Source: DASXUX01 sp036504595
GTDB taxonomy: Bacteria; Planctomycetota; SZUA-567; H5-PLA8
NCBI GenBank assembly: GCA_036504595.1
Contig: DASXUX010000010.1
Span: 340,359-404,358, forward strand
Direction of reading: 5' to 3'
Length of the DNA: 64,000 nt
Positions 6,942-14,637 of the stretch are shown here, piece by piece. The first letter of the stretch is position 1. Each line of letters starts with the position of its first letter. Position numbers and translations under genes: made by a program. The notes under the pieces are model-generated. The model searched no databases. It saw only the letters and a program-made list of their open reading frames with translations, and was not told the DNA's origin.

Positions 6942-8120
6942 CTACAGGCTGCGCGCGCCGGGGCAGGCGGCGGCTTCGAGTTCGAAGAGCAGCTCGGGGC
7001 GGCAGACGTCGGCGATGCAGGTGATGATCGGCCAGTCCAGTTCGGCGGAGAGCTCGTTCCAGACGCGCTCGACTTCCGGCGTCTTGCAGTAGGCGATGCC
7101 CTGCACGACTTCGTTATCGCGGCAGTCGATGTCCTTGATCACGGCCTTCACGTTCGCCAAGGTCTCAGTAATCTGCGCGCGAGGATCGCCGATGTGGCCG
7201 CTGGCGCCGGAGGTGTCGATATCGGCCGTTCCCGAAATGTAGCCGACCTCGCCGGCAGGCATCTGTGCGCGAGCGCCGCGCGAGAAAGCCGAGCCGTAGT
7301 TGAAGGCCGAGTGCTGGTTGCCGGCGACCGGATAGTATTTCGTCGCCTGTTGCGGGCCGCCGAAGACCGCCATGATGTCCACGCAGCACTGTGGAACCTT
7401 GCCGTTCTTCTTTTTCTTGAGGACCGGTTCGATCACGCCCGGCGCGATGCCGATGCCGGTGCTGGCCGGCAAGCGCGTGTCGCCCACGCATTCGCCCAGC
7501 AGCTTGCGCGCAAGGAAGAACTCGCGGCGGACCTTGTTGAACTCGGCGTAGTCGCGGTCGATGTCCTTCAGGAACCACCACGTCCGCGCAATCGAATAGA
7601 AATCGCCGCCGGCCAGCGTCACCAATTCTTCGGCTTTTTCGAACGCGCGCTTGGACTGCGGCCCAAACTCCCCGGCTTCCGGAGCCTGAATCTGCGAGAG
7701 CGTCACGTACTTGCGCTCCCCGACTTTCAGGATGCGGCCGGAGCCCAAGCTCTTTTTGACAAGCGGCTCAGGTTTGCCGACGCCTGCGACGGCATGGATT
7801 TGCACGCCGGCCAGCGGGCCGGCGAAACCTGGCGCGACAGCCAGCCACGTCGGCGGAACGCCGTCATCGAACGAACCGTATGCGGACGCGCGGATGGGAG
7901 CGGCCTGCTGGAGCGCGGCCGCGGTGCCGACGACACGTTCTTCGAGAATGCAGGCTTCATGGGCTTTCAGAAGGCGCGCGATTCCGGAAAACGCTTCCTT
8001 CGCTTGCGTGACGACCGGTGCGCCGGGCGCGGGCAGAACCGTGATGTACAGTTCAACGGCGTCGCCGGAGCGGATGACACGGGTGTCGATGCAAGCAGAT
8101 GTCGCTGCGAGATCGCTCAT
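6942..8120 (-). CDS. RidA-fold protein, chorismatase (FkbO/Hyg5)-like
   Basis: A 392-residue protein. The C-terminal third (about 275-375) has the RidA/YjgF pattern: GEVGYISGTADID, GDPRAQITETLANVKAVI and a closing strand. The N-terminal half is longer than in RidA and includes the ARTWWFLKDIDRDYAEFN region, a layout I associate with the chorismatase or pteridine-dependent deoxygenase-like family. Those enzymes hydrolyse chorismate; whether this one does cannot be seen. Its start codon overlaps the stop of the cytochrome gene (ATGA, 8117-8120), so the two are probably translationally coupled. A terminator follows. The RidA-type assignment is firmer than the chorismatase one. Confidence 0.6.
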   Translation of the reverse strand: MSDLAATSACIDTRVIRSGDAVELYITVLPAPGAPVVTQAKEAFSGIARLLKAHEACILEERVVGTAAALQQAAPIRASAYGSFDDGVPPTWLAVAPGFAGPLAGVQIHAVAGVGKPEPLVKKSLGSGRILKVGERKYVTLSQIQAPEAGEFGPQSKRAFEKAEELVTLAGGDFYSIARTWWFLKDIDRDYAEFNKVRREFFLARKLLGECVGDTRLPASTGIGIAPGVIEPVLKKKKNGKVPQCCVDIMAVFGGPQQATKYYPVAGNQHSAFNYGSAFSRGARAQMPAGEVGYISGTADIDTSGASGHIGDPRAQITETLANVKAVIKDIDCRDNEVVQGIAYCKTPEVERVWNELSAELDWPIITCIADVCRPELLFELEAAACPGARSL

Positions 8121-10033
8121 AGTGAGTTTAGATACTCCACTAGTGCGTCAATGTCCTGAGCCGAGAGACCGGAGGTCACCCCATGTTCATTGTTCGGATT
8201 CATCTTCGTGATCACGTCTTTGAGCGTCGCGGCCGAGCCGTCGTGGAGATAGGGCCGGGTGCGCCAGACTTCGAGCAGGGTCGGCGTGAAGAAATTGGCG
8301 GTGTTGTCGAAGGAACGTTTCGTGCCGACATCGTGCTCCTTCAGGTCGGTGTGGTATTCGCCGGTGTGGCAGGTGCCGCACTTGGCCGAATCGCCTTTGA
8401 AAATCTTCTCGCCCTTCTTGGCCAGATCGCTCATCTTTCCGTCCTTCAAGAACGGGCTGGCATCGGGCTTCAGAGAGCGCAGATACGCCTGCACCGCGTT
8501 GACTTCCTGCTCCGTCGGGACGCGGAATTTGATGTGCTTGAATCCGCCCAGGACGGACGCTTCCATGTTCGCGCGCGCGCCCTGCCAAGTGGTCGGCGGA
8601 GTCAGATGCGCGTAGACGAGCGACTTCGTGTTCTTCGGATTGCCGATTCCGTCGTTGAGCAAATCCCAATTCAGGCCGTCAGCGCGCTGATCGGACGGGT
8701 GGCAAGTGACGCAGCTCAGCCAGTTCTGATAGGTCGTGATGCCGTCATGGAAGAGCATCTCGCCTTGGCGAACCAGGTCGGCTGTCGGCTGAGCGCCCAG
8801 GGGCAGCTTGGCTTCGACCTTGCCGGTGGCGCCGTCGAAGAGAACTGCTTCGCCGGTGAAGTACGTCGCAACGGCGACGGTCTTGCCGTCAGCCGAGACG
8901 TCCATGCCGCGCGGACCATCGCCGGGGATTTCGAACTTTTCGGTCAGGCCCATCGCATAAAGGGCGGCCAGATCGTTGGCCAGAGCGGCGCGCTGCTTGG
9001 GATCCTTCTTGATTTCCTGCCAAACCGGAGCGGTCGTCGGATCGCGCTTCTTCTCCGCGGCGACTTCGGCGATTCCGCCGGCCAGCAGCTTGTGGAGCGA
9101 GCCCATGTCCACCTTCTGCACGCGGCGCACGCCGGCCAGAGAGACCCAGAGCGTGTTGCCGTCTTTCGAGAGCGCCAAGCCCCACGGATCGGACGCGCCT
9201 TCGGAGAGGCGGTCGAGCAGGACGGTGGCGTACTGCGCTTTCGCGGTCAGGTCGATGATTGTCAATGCGTTGGTGTTGATCCAGCCACGTTCGAGCTGCG
9301 TGGTCGGCAGGCTGGTGCGGCCGAGAGTGTGGGCGACATAGGCCCATTTGCCATCGGGCGAAACCAGCACTTTACGAACGCTGGTCGAACCAGCCGGCAG
9401 AAGAATGCTGCTGATCACGTTGAACTTTTCGAGGTCGATCAACGTGATGGCCGCCGCGCAGTCCGGATCCACGGCAGGCATAGCCGGAAGCAGGTTGCCT
9501 ACAACGGCCAGCGGGGCGGTCGGACTGACCGCGACAAAGTACGGATTGCGCGGCACGGCGACGCAGGCTTCCTGCTTGCCGCTGGCGACGTTGATGATGG
9601 ACACGTTGTCGGTGAAGCTGTTCGCCACGACGAGCAGGCCACCCTTGAGGGCCACGCCCACGGGCCGCACGCCAGTTGGCAGATGGCGCAGCACCTTGCC
9701 CGAGGCATCGACCTCCGCCACCGAGTCGGCTTCGTACTCGGCGACGTAGACCTTCGAGCCGTCTGCGGCCCAAGCCACCGCGTTGCCGCCGCCCTTCAGT
9801 TCGGCTTCGCAGGCGATTTTCTTGCCGGCGACGTCGAAGAAGACCAGGGACTTTGCGGTGCGATCGGAGACCGCCAGCAGTTTGCCGTCGGGTGAGAAAG
9901 CGGCGTCGAACGCGGAGCGATATTTTTCGCCCGCGCTGGCCAGAGGTGACAGGAGCACCCCGCAAAGCAGAGCGAGAACCACTGTGGAGGTCGCTCGAAC
10001 AGCCCAAGTGTGGTGAGGATTATTGTGAAGCAT
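8117..10033 (-). CDS. Secreted YVTN beta-propeller fused to a di-haem cytochrome c peroxidase domain
   Basis: A 638-residue protein with an N-terminal signal peptide (about 1-34). Residues 35-430 form a YVTN/WD40-like propeller (FSPDGKLLAVSD, VSPDGKWAYVAH, ALSKDGNTLWVS, DVSADGKTVAVAT). Residues about 430-638 carry two c-type haem sites, CVTCH at 441 and CGTCH at 552, in a MauG/cytochrome c peroxidase-like context (PYLHDGSAATLKDVI near the end). Such proteins reduce peroxide or oxidise a partner in the periplasm. The propeller may bind a substrate or docking protein. The first gene of a coupled pair with the RidA-like gene. Confidence 0.85.
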   Translation of the reverse strand: MLHNNPHHTWAVRATSTVVLALLCGVLLSPLASAGEKYRSAFDAAFSPDGKLLAVSDRTAKSLVFFDVAGKKIACEAELKGGGNAVAWAADGSKVYVAEYEADSVAEVDASGKVLRHLPTGVRPVGVALKGGLLVVANSFTDNVSIINVASGKQEACVAVPRNPYFVAVSPTAPLAVVGNLLPAMPAVDPDCAAAITLIDLEKFNVISSILLPAGSTSVRKVLVSPDGKWAYVAHTLGRTSLPTTQLERGWINTNALTIIDLTAKAQYATVLLDRLSEGASDPWGLALSKDGNTLWVSLAGVRRVQKVDMGSLHKLLAGGIAEVAAEKKRDPTTAPVWQEIKKDPKQRAALANDLAALYAMGLTEKFEIPGDGPRGMDVSADGKTVAVATYFTGEAVLFDGATGKVEAKLPLGAQPTADLVRQGEMLFHDGITTYQNWLSCVTCHPSDQRADGLNWDLLNDGIGNPKNTKSLVYAHLTPPTTWQGARANMEASVLGGFKHIKFRVPTEQEVNAVQAYLRSLKPDASPFLKDGKMSDLAKKGEKIFKGDSAKCGTCHTGEYHTDLKEHDVGTKRSFDNTANFFTPTLLEVWRTRPYLHDGSAATLKDVITKMNPNNEHGVTSGLSAQDIDALVEYLNSL

Positions 10034-10058
10034 TGGCTCCTTCTCTTCACTCTCAAGT

Positions 10059-10111
10059 CAGCGCGGCCGCGCTGCTGGACCAGTAAAGTTGCCTTACCCC
10101 CGCAGGCAAGG
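10059..10111 (-). promoter_or_regulatory. Structured leader of the cytochrome gene
   Basis: Read on the minus strand, a 7-bp hairpin (CCTTGCC with GGTAAGG, one G-U pair, at 10092-10111) is followed by a perfect 16-bp palindrome CAGCGCGGCCGCGCTG (10059-10074), 25 nt before the start codon. This could be a leader regulator. I do not recognise a known riboswitch. The rest of the AT-rich gap to 10298 shows nothing else clear. Confidence 0.35.
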
Positions 10112-10298
10112 TCGCCGAGCTTAGACAACAGTTCTAGTTCTTTTACACCGCTGTTTTCAGTGCGTCACTGTTTTATCATTTTTTCTTGAAGATGTAATGG
10201 ATAAACCTAACACCTTTTTAGAATCGGATGTTCCAAAAACAACGTTCTATTGTTAGTACAAAAGAATCGAAAAATTCGTTTTGAAAAGGAAAGCGTTG

Positions 10299-10988
10299 CT
10301 AAAGGAATTGATAAACGTCACGCAAGGAAAAGTAAATCCCGATGGCGATCAGAATGGCTCCAGCACAGCGTGAAATCGTTCGTACAACGCGGTCTGCGGA
10401 TTTCAGGCGAGCGCGCGCAACTTCCATCCCGCGCCCACATAACAGAATCGTAATGATGACCGGAAGCGCGACGCCCAAGCTATACAACACCGGGTACAGA
10501 AGCGTTGAGCCTTGCCCCACGGCCAGCGGCAGCAACGCACCGAAAAAAAGTCCTGCCGAAGCCGGACAAAACGAAAGTGCGATCAATCCGCCTAAAGGAA
10601 AACTGAACCACAATGACCAATCACGGCCATCTTTTGACGAGAATTTTTCGAGTTGCGTGGTTGGGCTCCAGCTTCCGAGCAATCCGGCCAGAAGCATCCC
10701 GACCAGGATCAACAGCGGCCCGGCGAGCCGCCGACTGTAAAATTGGAGGTGCTCCGCCACGACGGGAACGGAAAGCGCGCCCCACACCAACAGCAGCGCG
10801 AGCAGTGAATAGGTGAACGCAAGGCCCAGCGCAAACAACAGCCCCGCCGCCAGAGCGCGCCGCGTCGTACGCGCCTGGCCACACAGAAAGGAGAGTGCCG
10901 CCAGATTCGCGGTAAGCGGACAGGGATAGATGGCCGTCAGCAACCCGTAGCCGATCGCACCGAGCGCTCCAAGGAGGTACTCGTTCAT
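10299..10988 (-). CDS. CcdA/DsbD-type thiol-redox membrane transporter
   Basis: A 229-residue protein with six hydrophobic helices and the two hallmark cysteines of CcdA/DsbD beta-domain proteins, in YPCPLT (helix 1) and SFCPASAG (helix 4). Known: the family passes electrons from cytoplasmic thioredoxin to periplasmic thiol proteins and supports cytochrome c maturation. The gene overlaps the upstream thioredoxin-like gene by four bases (10985-10988), so its likely redox partner is made in the same operon. The nearby haem protein makes a cytochrome c role reasonable. Confidence 0.85.
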   Translation of the reverse strand: MNEYLLGALGAIGYGLLTAIYPCPLTANLAALSFLCGQARTTRRALAAGLLFALGLAFTYSLLALLLVWGALSVPVVAEHLQFYSRRLAGPLLILVGMLLAGLLGSWSPTTQLEKFSSKDGRDWSLWFSFPLGGLIALSFCPASAGLFFGALLPLAVGQGSTLLYPVLYSLGVALPVIITILLCGRGMEVARARLKSADRVVRTISRCAGAILIAIGIYFSLRDVYQFL

Positions 10989-11854
10989 CGCGAGCCCCTC
11001 TCTTGGAAGCGAGTCAGTTCGTCGCGGAGCATCGCCACGAACTTCTCGCGCGAATCGGTGAGCCGCCAGGCGTCGGCCAGCACTTTGTTGCAGACCTCCG
11101 CCTTGTTCCGGACCCCGATCAGCACGACGGAACTGGTGAACAATCCGTAGCGTTGCACGAGCGGCTGGTTCTGCGGGTCATCCATATTGATCTCGCGGTA
11201 GACGACCTGCTCGTGAGCGAGTTCGCCGGCGAAATAGCGCCCCAGCGCGTCGGCCGTATACGCCTCCATATTGTTGCAGAACGCGCAGCGCTCTGCCCGA
11301 TGGAAAAATGCGACCAGCACATAGTCGCCTGCGGGAAGTTGAAGCGTCTGCGCGACGGTAGCGTTAGTACTGGGTGTGCCACTGCTGGCTGGCCCGGCAG
11401 TGCGTGGAAGACGGGTGAAAATCAATACTAGCGTCAGTATCACGAATGCCAGCAAGACCCAGCGCAGCGCCAAGAGCCAGCGTGCGCCGCGTGGCGGATG
11501 CAGCAATTCGGCGAGCACACTCTGGCGCAGAGCGGCATTAACACTAAAGGAGGGAACTTCCCCTTGCACCGCAATCTCACCGGTCAGCGCGTAGAACGCC
11601 ACGCGGCAGCCGCCCGGCGGCGCAGGCTGCACGTAGCTTTGCAGCACGCCTGCTTCGACCAGAACGTTCGCCGCGCCGACGTCGCTGGAGGGACAGCAAC
11701 CGCCGGCCTCGCGCGGATCGCTGCCGGTGAGAACGAAGTACGGGTCTTGGCGCTCGATGAGTTTCTTGAGGCGATCGCGCGTGGGGGGAGAGGCGGAGCG
11801 CAGGGCGCTCAGCGCGGCGGGGGTGAGCGGATGGGTGGCGTTCGTGCTTGTCAT
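10985..11854 (-). CDS. Membrane-anchored protein with a thioredoxin-like domain (CAFC)
   Basis: A 289-residue protein. Residues 1-125 are soluble and include GGCCPSSDV and GGCRVAFY. A single transmembrane segment lies at about 128-150 (WLLALRWVLLAFVILTLVL). The distal domain (about 165-285) has a thioredoxin-like order: strand GDYVLVAFFH, then CAFCNNMEAY with a CxxC active site, then FTSSVVLIG and CNKVLADAW. It could accept electrons from the CcdA-like protein encoded immediately downstream. It overlaps both neighbours by four bases (ATGA), indicating a tight operon. The exact family name is uncertain. Confidence 0.7.
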   Translation of the reverse strand: MTSTNATHPLTPAALSALRSASPPTRDRLKKLIERQDPYFVLTGSDPREAGGCCPSSDVGAANVLVEAGVLQSYVQPAPPGGCRVAFYALTGEIAVQGEVPSFSVNAALRQSVLAELLHPPRGARWLLALRWVLLAFVILTLVLIFTRLPRTAGPASSGTPSTNATVAQTLQLPAGDYVLVAFFHRAERCAFCNNMEAYTADALGRYFAGELAHEQVVYREINMDDPQNQPLVQRYGLFTSSVVLIGVRNKAEVCNKVLADAWRLTDSREKFVAMLRDELTRFQERGSR

Positions 11855-12531
11855 ACGCCACCACCAACGTTTTCACGCGCCTGCTTCTGTAGTTCTTTTT
11901 CGATTGGCAGAGCGGGCAGCGTAGTCATGATAAAGCCGCAAATCACGCACTCGAAGAAATGGATTGTGGTTCCTTCTGGACTCACGCCCATCGACATTCC
12001 GGCCTTTGAGGCCAAGTACAAGCCCAATGCCCAGAATCCGCCAGCAAGAAGTCCGCTGCCAACCCCCAGAACTGCCGCGTGTCGTGTGGCCGCTCGAGTC
12101 TGCCACAGTCGGGCCAGCGCAACGCCCCGCAGCCCTCCAGTAAGTGCCAACATGATCGTGTACCAGATCAGGTATTGCACATTGACGTCCGAGAACGCTA
12201 CACCTAGCCATCGGGGTAGTCGCCACGCTGCATATTCCGTCAGCCACAGCGCAACAGTCCACATTAGCGCGCCGCCGGCCGCGGAAAGGCTGCGTCGCCC
12301 CAAAGCTGGACCGGTAAGGAGCGCGTACTCCTCTACAAGCGCCACGACCCATAGCCAGAACTCGAAGTTTCCGTGGAGAGCGTACGCAATTAAGGCGCGA
12401 GATGCCTCGTACGTGACGGCTCCGGCCAGCACCCCGCTCAGCATCCCCGCCGCCAGCGGCGTGCGGAACAAGCCGAACTCACGGCGCGGTGCAGTCGTCT
12501 GCACGGCTTCCGTTACGCTGGTTTCAGCCAT
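11851..12531 (-). CDS. Polytopic membrane protein of the CcdA operon
   Basis: A 226-residue protein with about six hydrophobic segments and an acidic EE pair in a membrane region (VVALVEEYALLTGP). I chose ATG 12531 (MAETSV) because the only earlier start is a GTG inside a period-7 repeat. It is the first gene of three that overlap by ATGA junctions with the thioredoxin-like and CcdA-like genes, so it may take part in the same redox or cofactor transport. I do not recognise a family. Confidence 0.55.
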   Translation of the reverse strand: MAETSVTEAVQTTAPRREFGLFRTPLAAGMLSGVLAGAVTYEASRALIAYALHGNFEFWLWVVALVEEYALLTGPALGRRSLSAAGGALMWTVALWLTEYAAWRLPRWLGVAFSDVNVQYLIWYTIMLALTGGLRGVALARLWQTRAATRHAAVLGVGSGLLAGGFWALGLYLASKAGMSMGVSPEGTTIHFFECVICGFIMTTLPALPIEKELQKQARENVGGGV

Positions 12532-12537
12532 CCCACT

Positions 12538-12565
12538 CGTCACACGTCACCCGTCACCCGTCACG
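12538..12565. repeat. Period-7 repeat, unit CGTCACC
   Basis: Four heptamers (CGTCACA, CGTCACC, CGTCACC, CGTCACG), the complement of the GTGACGG unit. It fills the space between the cysteine desulfurase stop and the next gene's start, and overlaps the final codons of the desulfurase. Confidence 0.85.
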
Positions 12566-13796
12566 CCAACGCTCTTTGCCGCGCGACAATCTCGATCAGA
12601 GCCCGCGCTAGATCATCCACGTCCGTCGCCGTTGTGTCGCGGCCCATTGAAATCCGGACAGTTCCCAGCGCCTCAGCCTTCGATCGTCCCAGCGCCAGAA
12701 TCGCCCGCGAGGGCTCCACTTGGTTGGAGTGGCACGCCGCGCCCGTTCCGACGGCCATCTGCCGCAGGCTCAGTTCGGCCACCAAAGCCTGCCCGACTGT
12801 ACCGGCGAATGAGAGCGAGACCAATCCCGCCAGGCCGTTCTCCAAGTCCGAATTCAGCAGCGCGTCGGGCACGCCCGAGCGAATCTTTTCGGCGAGCACG
12901 CCCGCCAGTTCGCGCAGACGTTTCGTCTCGCTGGGCATTGCTTCGAGACTCAGCTTCAGCGCCGTCACTGCTGCGGCGAGGCCCGCAACGTTTTCTGTCC
13001 CGGAGCGCAGCCCGCCTTCCTGCCCACCGCCAAGAATCTGAGGAACGAGGGGATGAGCCACAGAGGTCACAGAGGTCACAGAGTTCACGGAGGAACGGAA
13101 AGGGTTCAGGATTCGGAGGGGAGGGTTCAGGAAAAAAAGAACGCCTCCAACGCCACGCGGTGCGCCGAATTTGTGCGCGGAGAACGTGTAGAAATCCACG
13201 GGCAGATCGGCAAGCCGCAGCGGGAGATGGCCGAGCGCCTGCGCGCCGTCCACGTGCAGCAGCACGTTCTTGCGCCGGCAGATCTCGCCGAGCGCCGCGA
13301 TGTCGTGCACGATTCCGGTTTCGTTGCAGGCGTGGACGACGCTGCAAAGCGCATGGCGTTTTGTGAGCTTCTTCTCGATCCCGGCGGGATCGATCTTTCC
13401 GCCACGCCCCAACGGCAGCACGTCCGCTCGGGACCGGTAACGATCAACCGCGAACCACGCCGAAGCATGGACGTCCTCGGCAACCAGGCTGCGCGCGTCC
13501 GGCTGAGCCTCCATGACGCCGCGGATGGCGAGGTTGTTCGCCTCCGTCCCGCTGGAAGTCAGGACGGCAGGGTTCAGGGGTCGGGGGTCAGGGTTCAGGG
13601 TTTGGAATTGAGACGCTGGCGCGAAGCCGCAGAGCGTACAGAGTTCTACCTTGTTTTCAGCAAGTTTGCGCCGCGCGGCCGCGCCCAGCGCGTGTGACGC
13701 CGACGGGTTGGCGTATGCTTCGACCGATACGCGCGAGAAGGTTTCGAGCGCCTGAGGGTACGGTGGAGCGGAAGCCGCGTAGTCAAAGTAACGCAT
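12561..13796 (-). CDS. iscS: Cysteine desulfurase (IscS/NifS family) with two repeat insertions
   Basis: A 411-residue PLP enzyme that takes sulfur from cysteine for Fe-S clusters and tRNA thiolation. I chose ATG 13796 (MRYFDYAASAPP) because it matches the family N-terminus. Catalytic landmarks are intact: SSGTEANNLAIRG, HACNETG, HVDGAQALGHLPL, SAHKFGAPRGVGG with PLP lysine K209, GGGQEGGLRSGTEN, and GTGAACHS with catalytic C355. Two stretches do not belong to the family: residues about 64-76 (QTLNPDPRPLNP) and about 223-246 (LNPPLRILNP then NSVTSVTSV), both encoded by period-7/9 repeat DNA. The K-to-C distance is 146 residues against 122 in E. coli IscS (K206, C328), which equals the size of the second insertion. 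Confidence 0.9.
   Translation of the reverse strand: MRYFDYAASAPPYPQALETFSRVSVEAYANPSASHALGAAARRKLAENKVELCTLCGFAPASQFQTLNPDPRPLNPAVLTSSGTEANNLAIRGVMEAQPDARSLVAEDVHASAWFAVDRYRSRADVLPLGRGGKIDPAGIEKKLTKRHALCSVVHACNETGIVHDIAALGEICRRKNVLLHVDGAQALGHLPLRLADLPVDFYTFSAHKFGAPRGVGGVLFFLNPPLRILNPFRSSVNSVTSVTSVAHPLVPQILGGGQEGGLRSGTENVAGLAAAVTALKLSLEAMPSETKRLRELAGVLAEKIRSGVPDALLNSDLENGLAGLVSLSFAGTVGQALVAELSLRQMAVGTGAACHSNQVEPSRAILALGRSKAEALGTVRISMGRDTTATDVDDLARALIEIVARQRALA
13059..13131. repeat. In-frame CACAGAGGT and GGTTCAG repeats inside the cysteine desulfurase gene
   Basis: 13059-13094 is a period-9 array (CACAGAGGT, CACAGAGGT, CACAGAGTT, CACGGAGGA). 13103-13131 is a degenerate GGTTCAG heptamer array. 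Together they encode about 24 residues just after the PLP lysine loop. Confidence 0.9.
13571..13605. repeat. In-frame GGTTCAG period-7 repeat inside the cysteine desulfurase gene
   Basis: Heptamers GGTTCAG, GGGTCGG, GGGTCAG, GGTTCAG, GGTTTGG lie just upstream (in gene sense) of the SSGTEANN motif and encode QTLNPDPRPLNP. Confidence 0.9.
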
Positions 13797-13808
13797 CGCG
13801 GAAACATT

Positions 13809-13860
13809 GTACCGCAGGCCTCCGGCCTGCACAGTACAGTGCCGACCGGCCTGCGTAGCG
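13809..13860 (-). repeat. Palindromic element upstream of the cysteine desulfurase
   Basis: 13814-13830 has arms GCAGGCC/GGCCTGC around TCC with a GTACC flank, a shorter relative of the 24-bp family. A second imperfect palindrome ending in CCTGCGTAGCG follows to 13860. Confidence 0.7.
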
Positions 13861-13874
13861 CCGAACGGAGTGGA

Positions 13875-14297
13875 TTACTCGAAGATTTTGCGGAATGTCG
13901 CCGCGTCTGGCACGATCTGCAAACCGCGCACGTGCTGAAAATGAGGATCTTGGGTGTATAGCGCCGTGCCTTTGTAGAACGAGACGACCGCCGCAATCCA
14001 TATGTCGTTAGTTGGAATCGGCTTCGCATCGCGCCGGAGTTGCGCGTAGATCATACCGTAATGAGCTGCGACACCGTTCGTAACGCGAGCCACGCTTACG
14101 CGAGCGTTGGACAAGAACTCCCTCAAGTCCTGTTCGTTTTGAGCTTGCCGCGTCCCATATGCAAAGCCAGCCCGTAGTTCGCCCAAAACAATTACTGGCA
14201 CAACAATTCGCTCGGAATGACTCAAGACGTAGCGAGCGTCTGGAAGCCCTTTTCTGAACTCGCTGTACGTGTTCGTATCGACATACAAGCTGGTCAA
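13875..14297 (-). CDS. vapC: PIN-domain toxin, VapC type
   Basis: A 140-residue PIN-domain ribonuclease. The acidic residues expected for metal binding are present: VDTNTYSE at the N-terminus, LGELRAGF, TNDIWIAA and a final TQDPHF. The likely start is TTG 14297 (TTG ACC AGC), 1 nt after the antitoxin stop and preceded by AGGAG; ATG starts further up would read through the antitoxin. VapC toxins cut tRNA or rRNA when released from their antitoxin. The pair is transcribed antitoxin first, in the usual order. Confidence 0.85.
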   Translation of the reverse strand: MTSLYVDTNTYSEFRKGLPDARYVLSHSERIVVPVIVLGELRAGFAYGTRQAQNEQDLREFLSNARVSVARVTNGVAAHYGMIYAQLRRDAKPIPTNDIWIAAVVSFYKGTALYTQDPHFQHVRGLQIVPDAATFRKIFE

Positions 14298-14298
14298 A

Positions 14299-14547
14299 TC
14301 ACCAGATCTCCTTGTCGATCTTCCGTAATGGCGCAACCGCGGCGTTGAACTCGTCGTATTGCTCTTGCGTCCATGTGCCCGCAAGGCGATCCAAATCGTG
14401 GAAAACGACTTTCCGGCCGCGCCGTTTTGTGGCTGCGGCAAGTGCGGACTTGACGTAGGTATTCAAGTCCTTCCCGGCTTTCGCCGCTTTCCGCTTTAGT
14501 CTCGCGACCAACTTTGGATCAACCCGTTTGATCAGTAAATCCGCCAT
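14299..14547 (-). CDS. vapB: Antitoxin partner of the PIN toxin
   Basis: An 82-residue basic protein starting MADLLIKRVDP, with VARLKRKAAKAGKDLNTYVKSAL as a probable ribbon-helix-helix DNA-binding domain (FitA/VapB-like) and an acidic C-terminal tail that could occupy the toxin active site. ATG 14547 is preceded by GGGAG. It should repress its own operon together with the toxin. Confidence 0.8.
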   Translation of the reverse strand: MADLLIKRVDPKLVARLKRKAAKAGKDLNTYVKSALAAATKRRGRKVVFHDLDRLAGTWTQEQYDEFNAAVAPLRKIDKEIW

Positions 14548-14637
14548 AGCTTCGTTTCTCCCGCTTACGCAATATACCGCCGATACGGCCAGCACGCAAT
14601 CCGCCCATATCTTGCCGCTTGCGCCTCGGCACTCAGT

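Noticed and set aside
2907..10086. Long plus-strand open frames opposite the PQQ, RidA-like and cytochrome genes (2907-4214, 6816-8159, 8183-9895)
   Set aside because: These are antisense frames expected in GC-rich DNA. The minus-strand products carry clear family motifs.
10059..10111. A cyclic-di-GMP riboswitch before the cytochrome gene
   Set aside because: The characteristic conserved GEMM segments are missing; only generic hairpins are visible.
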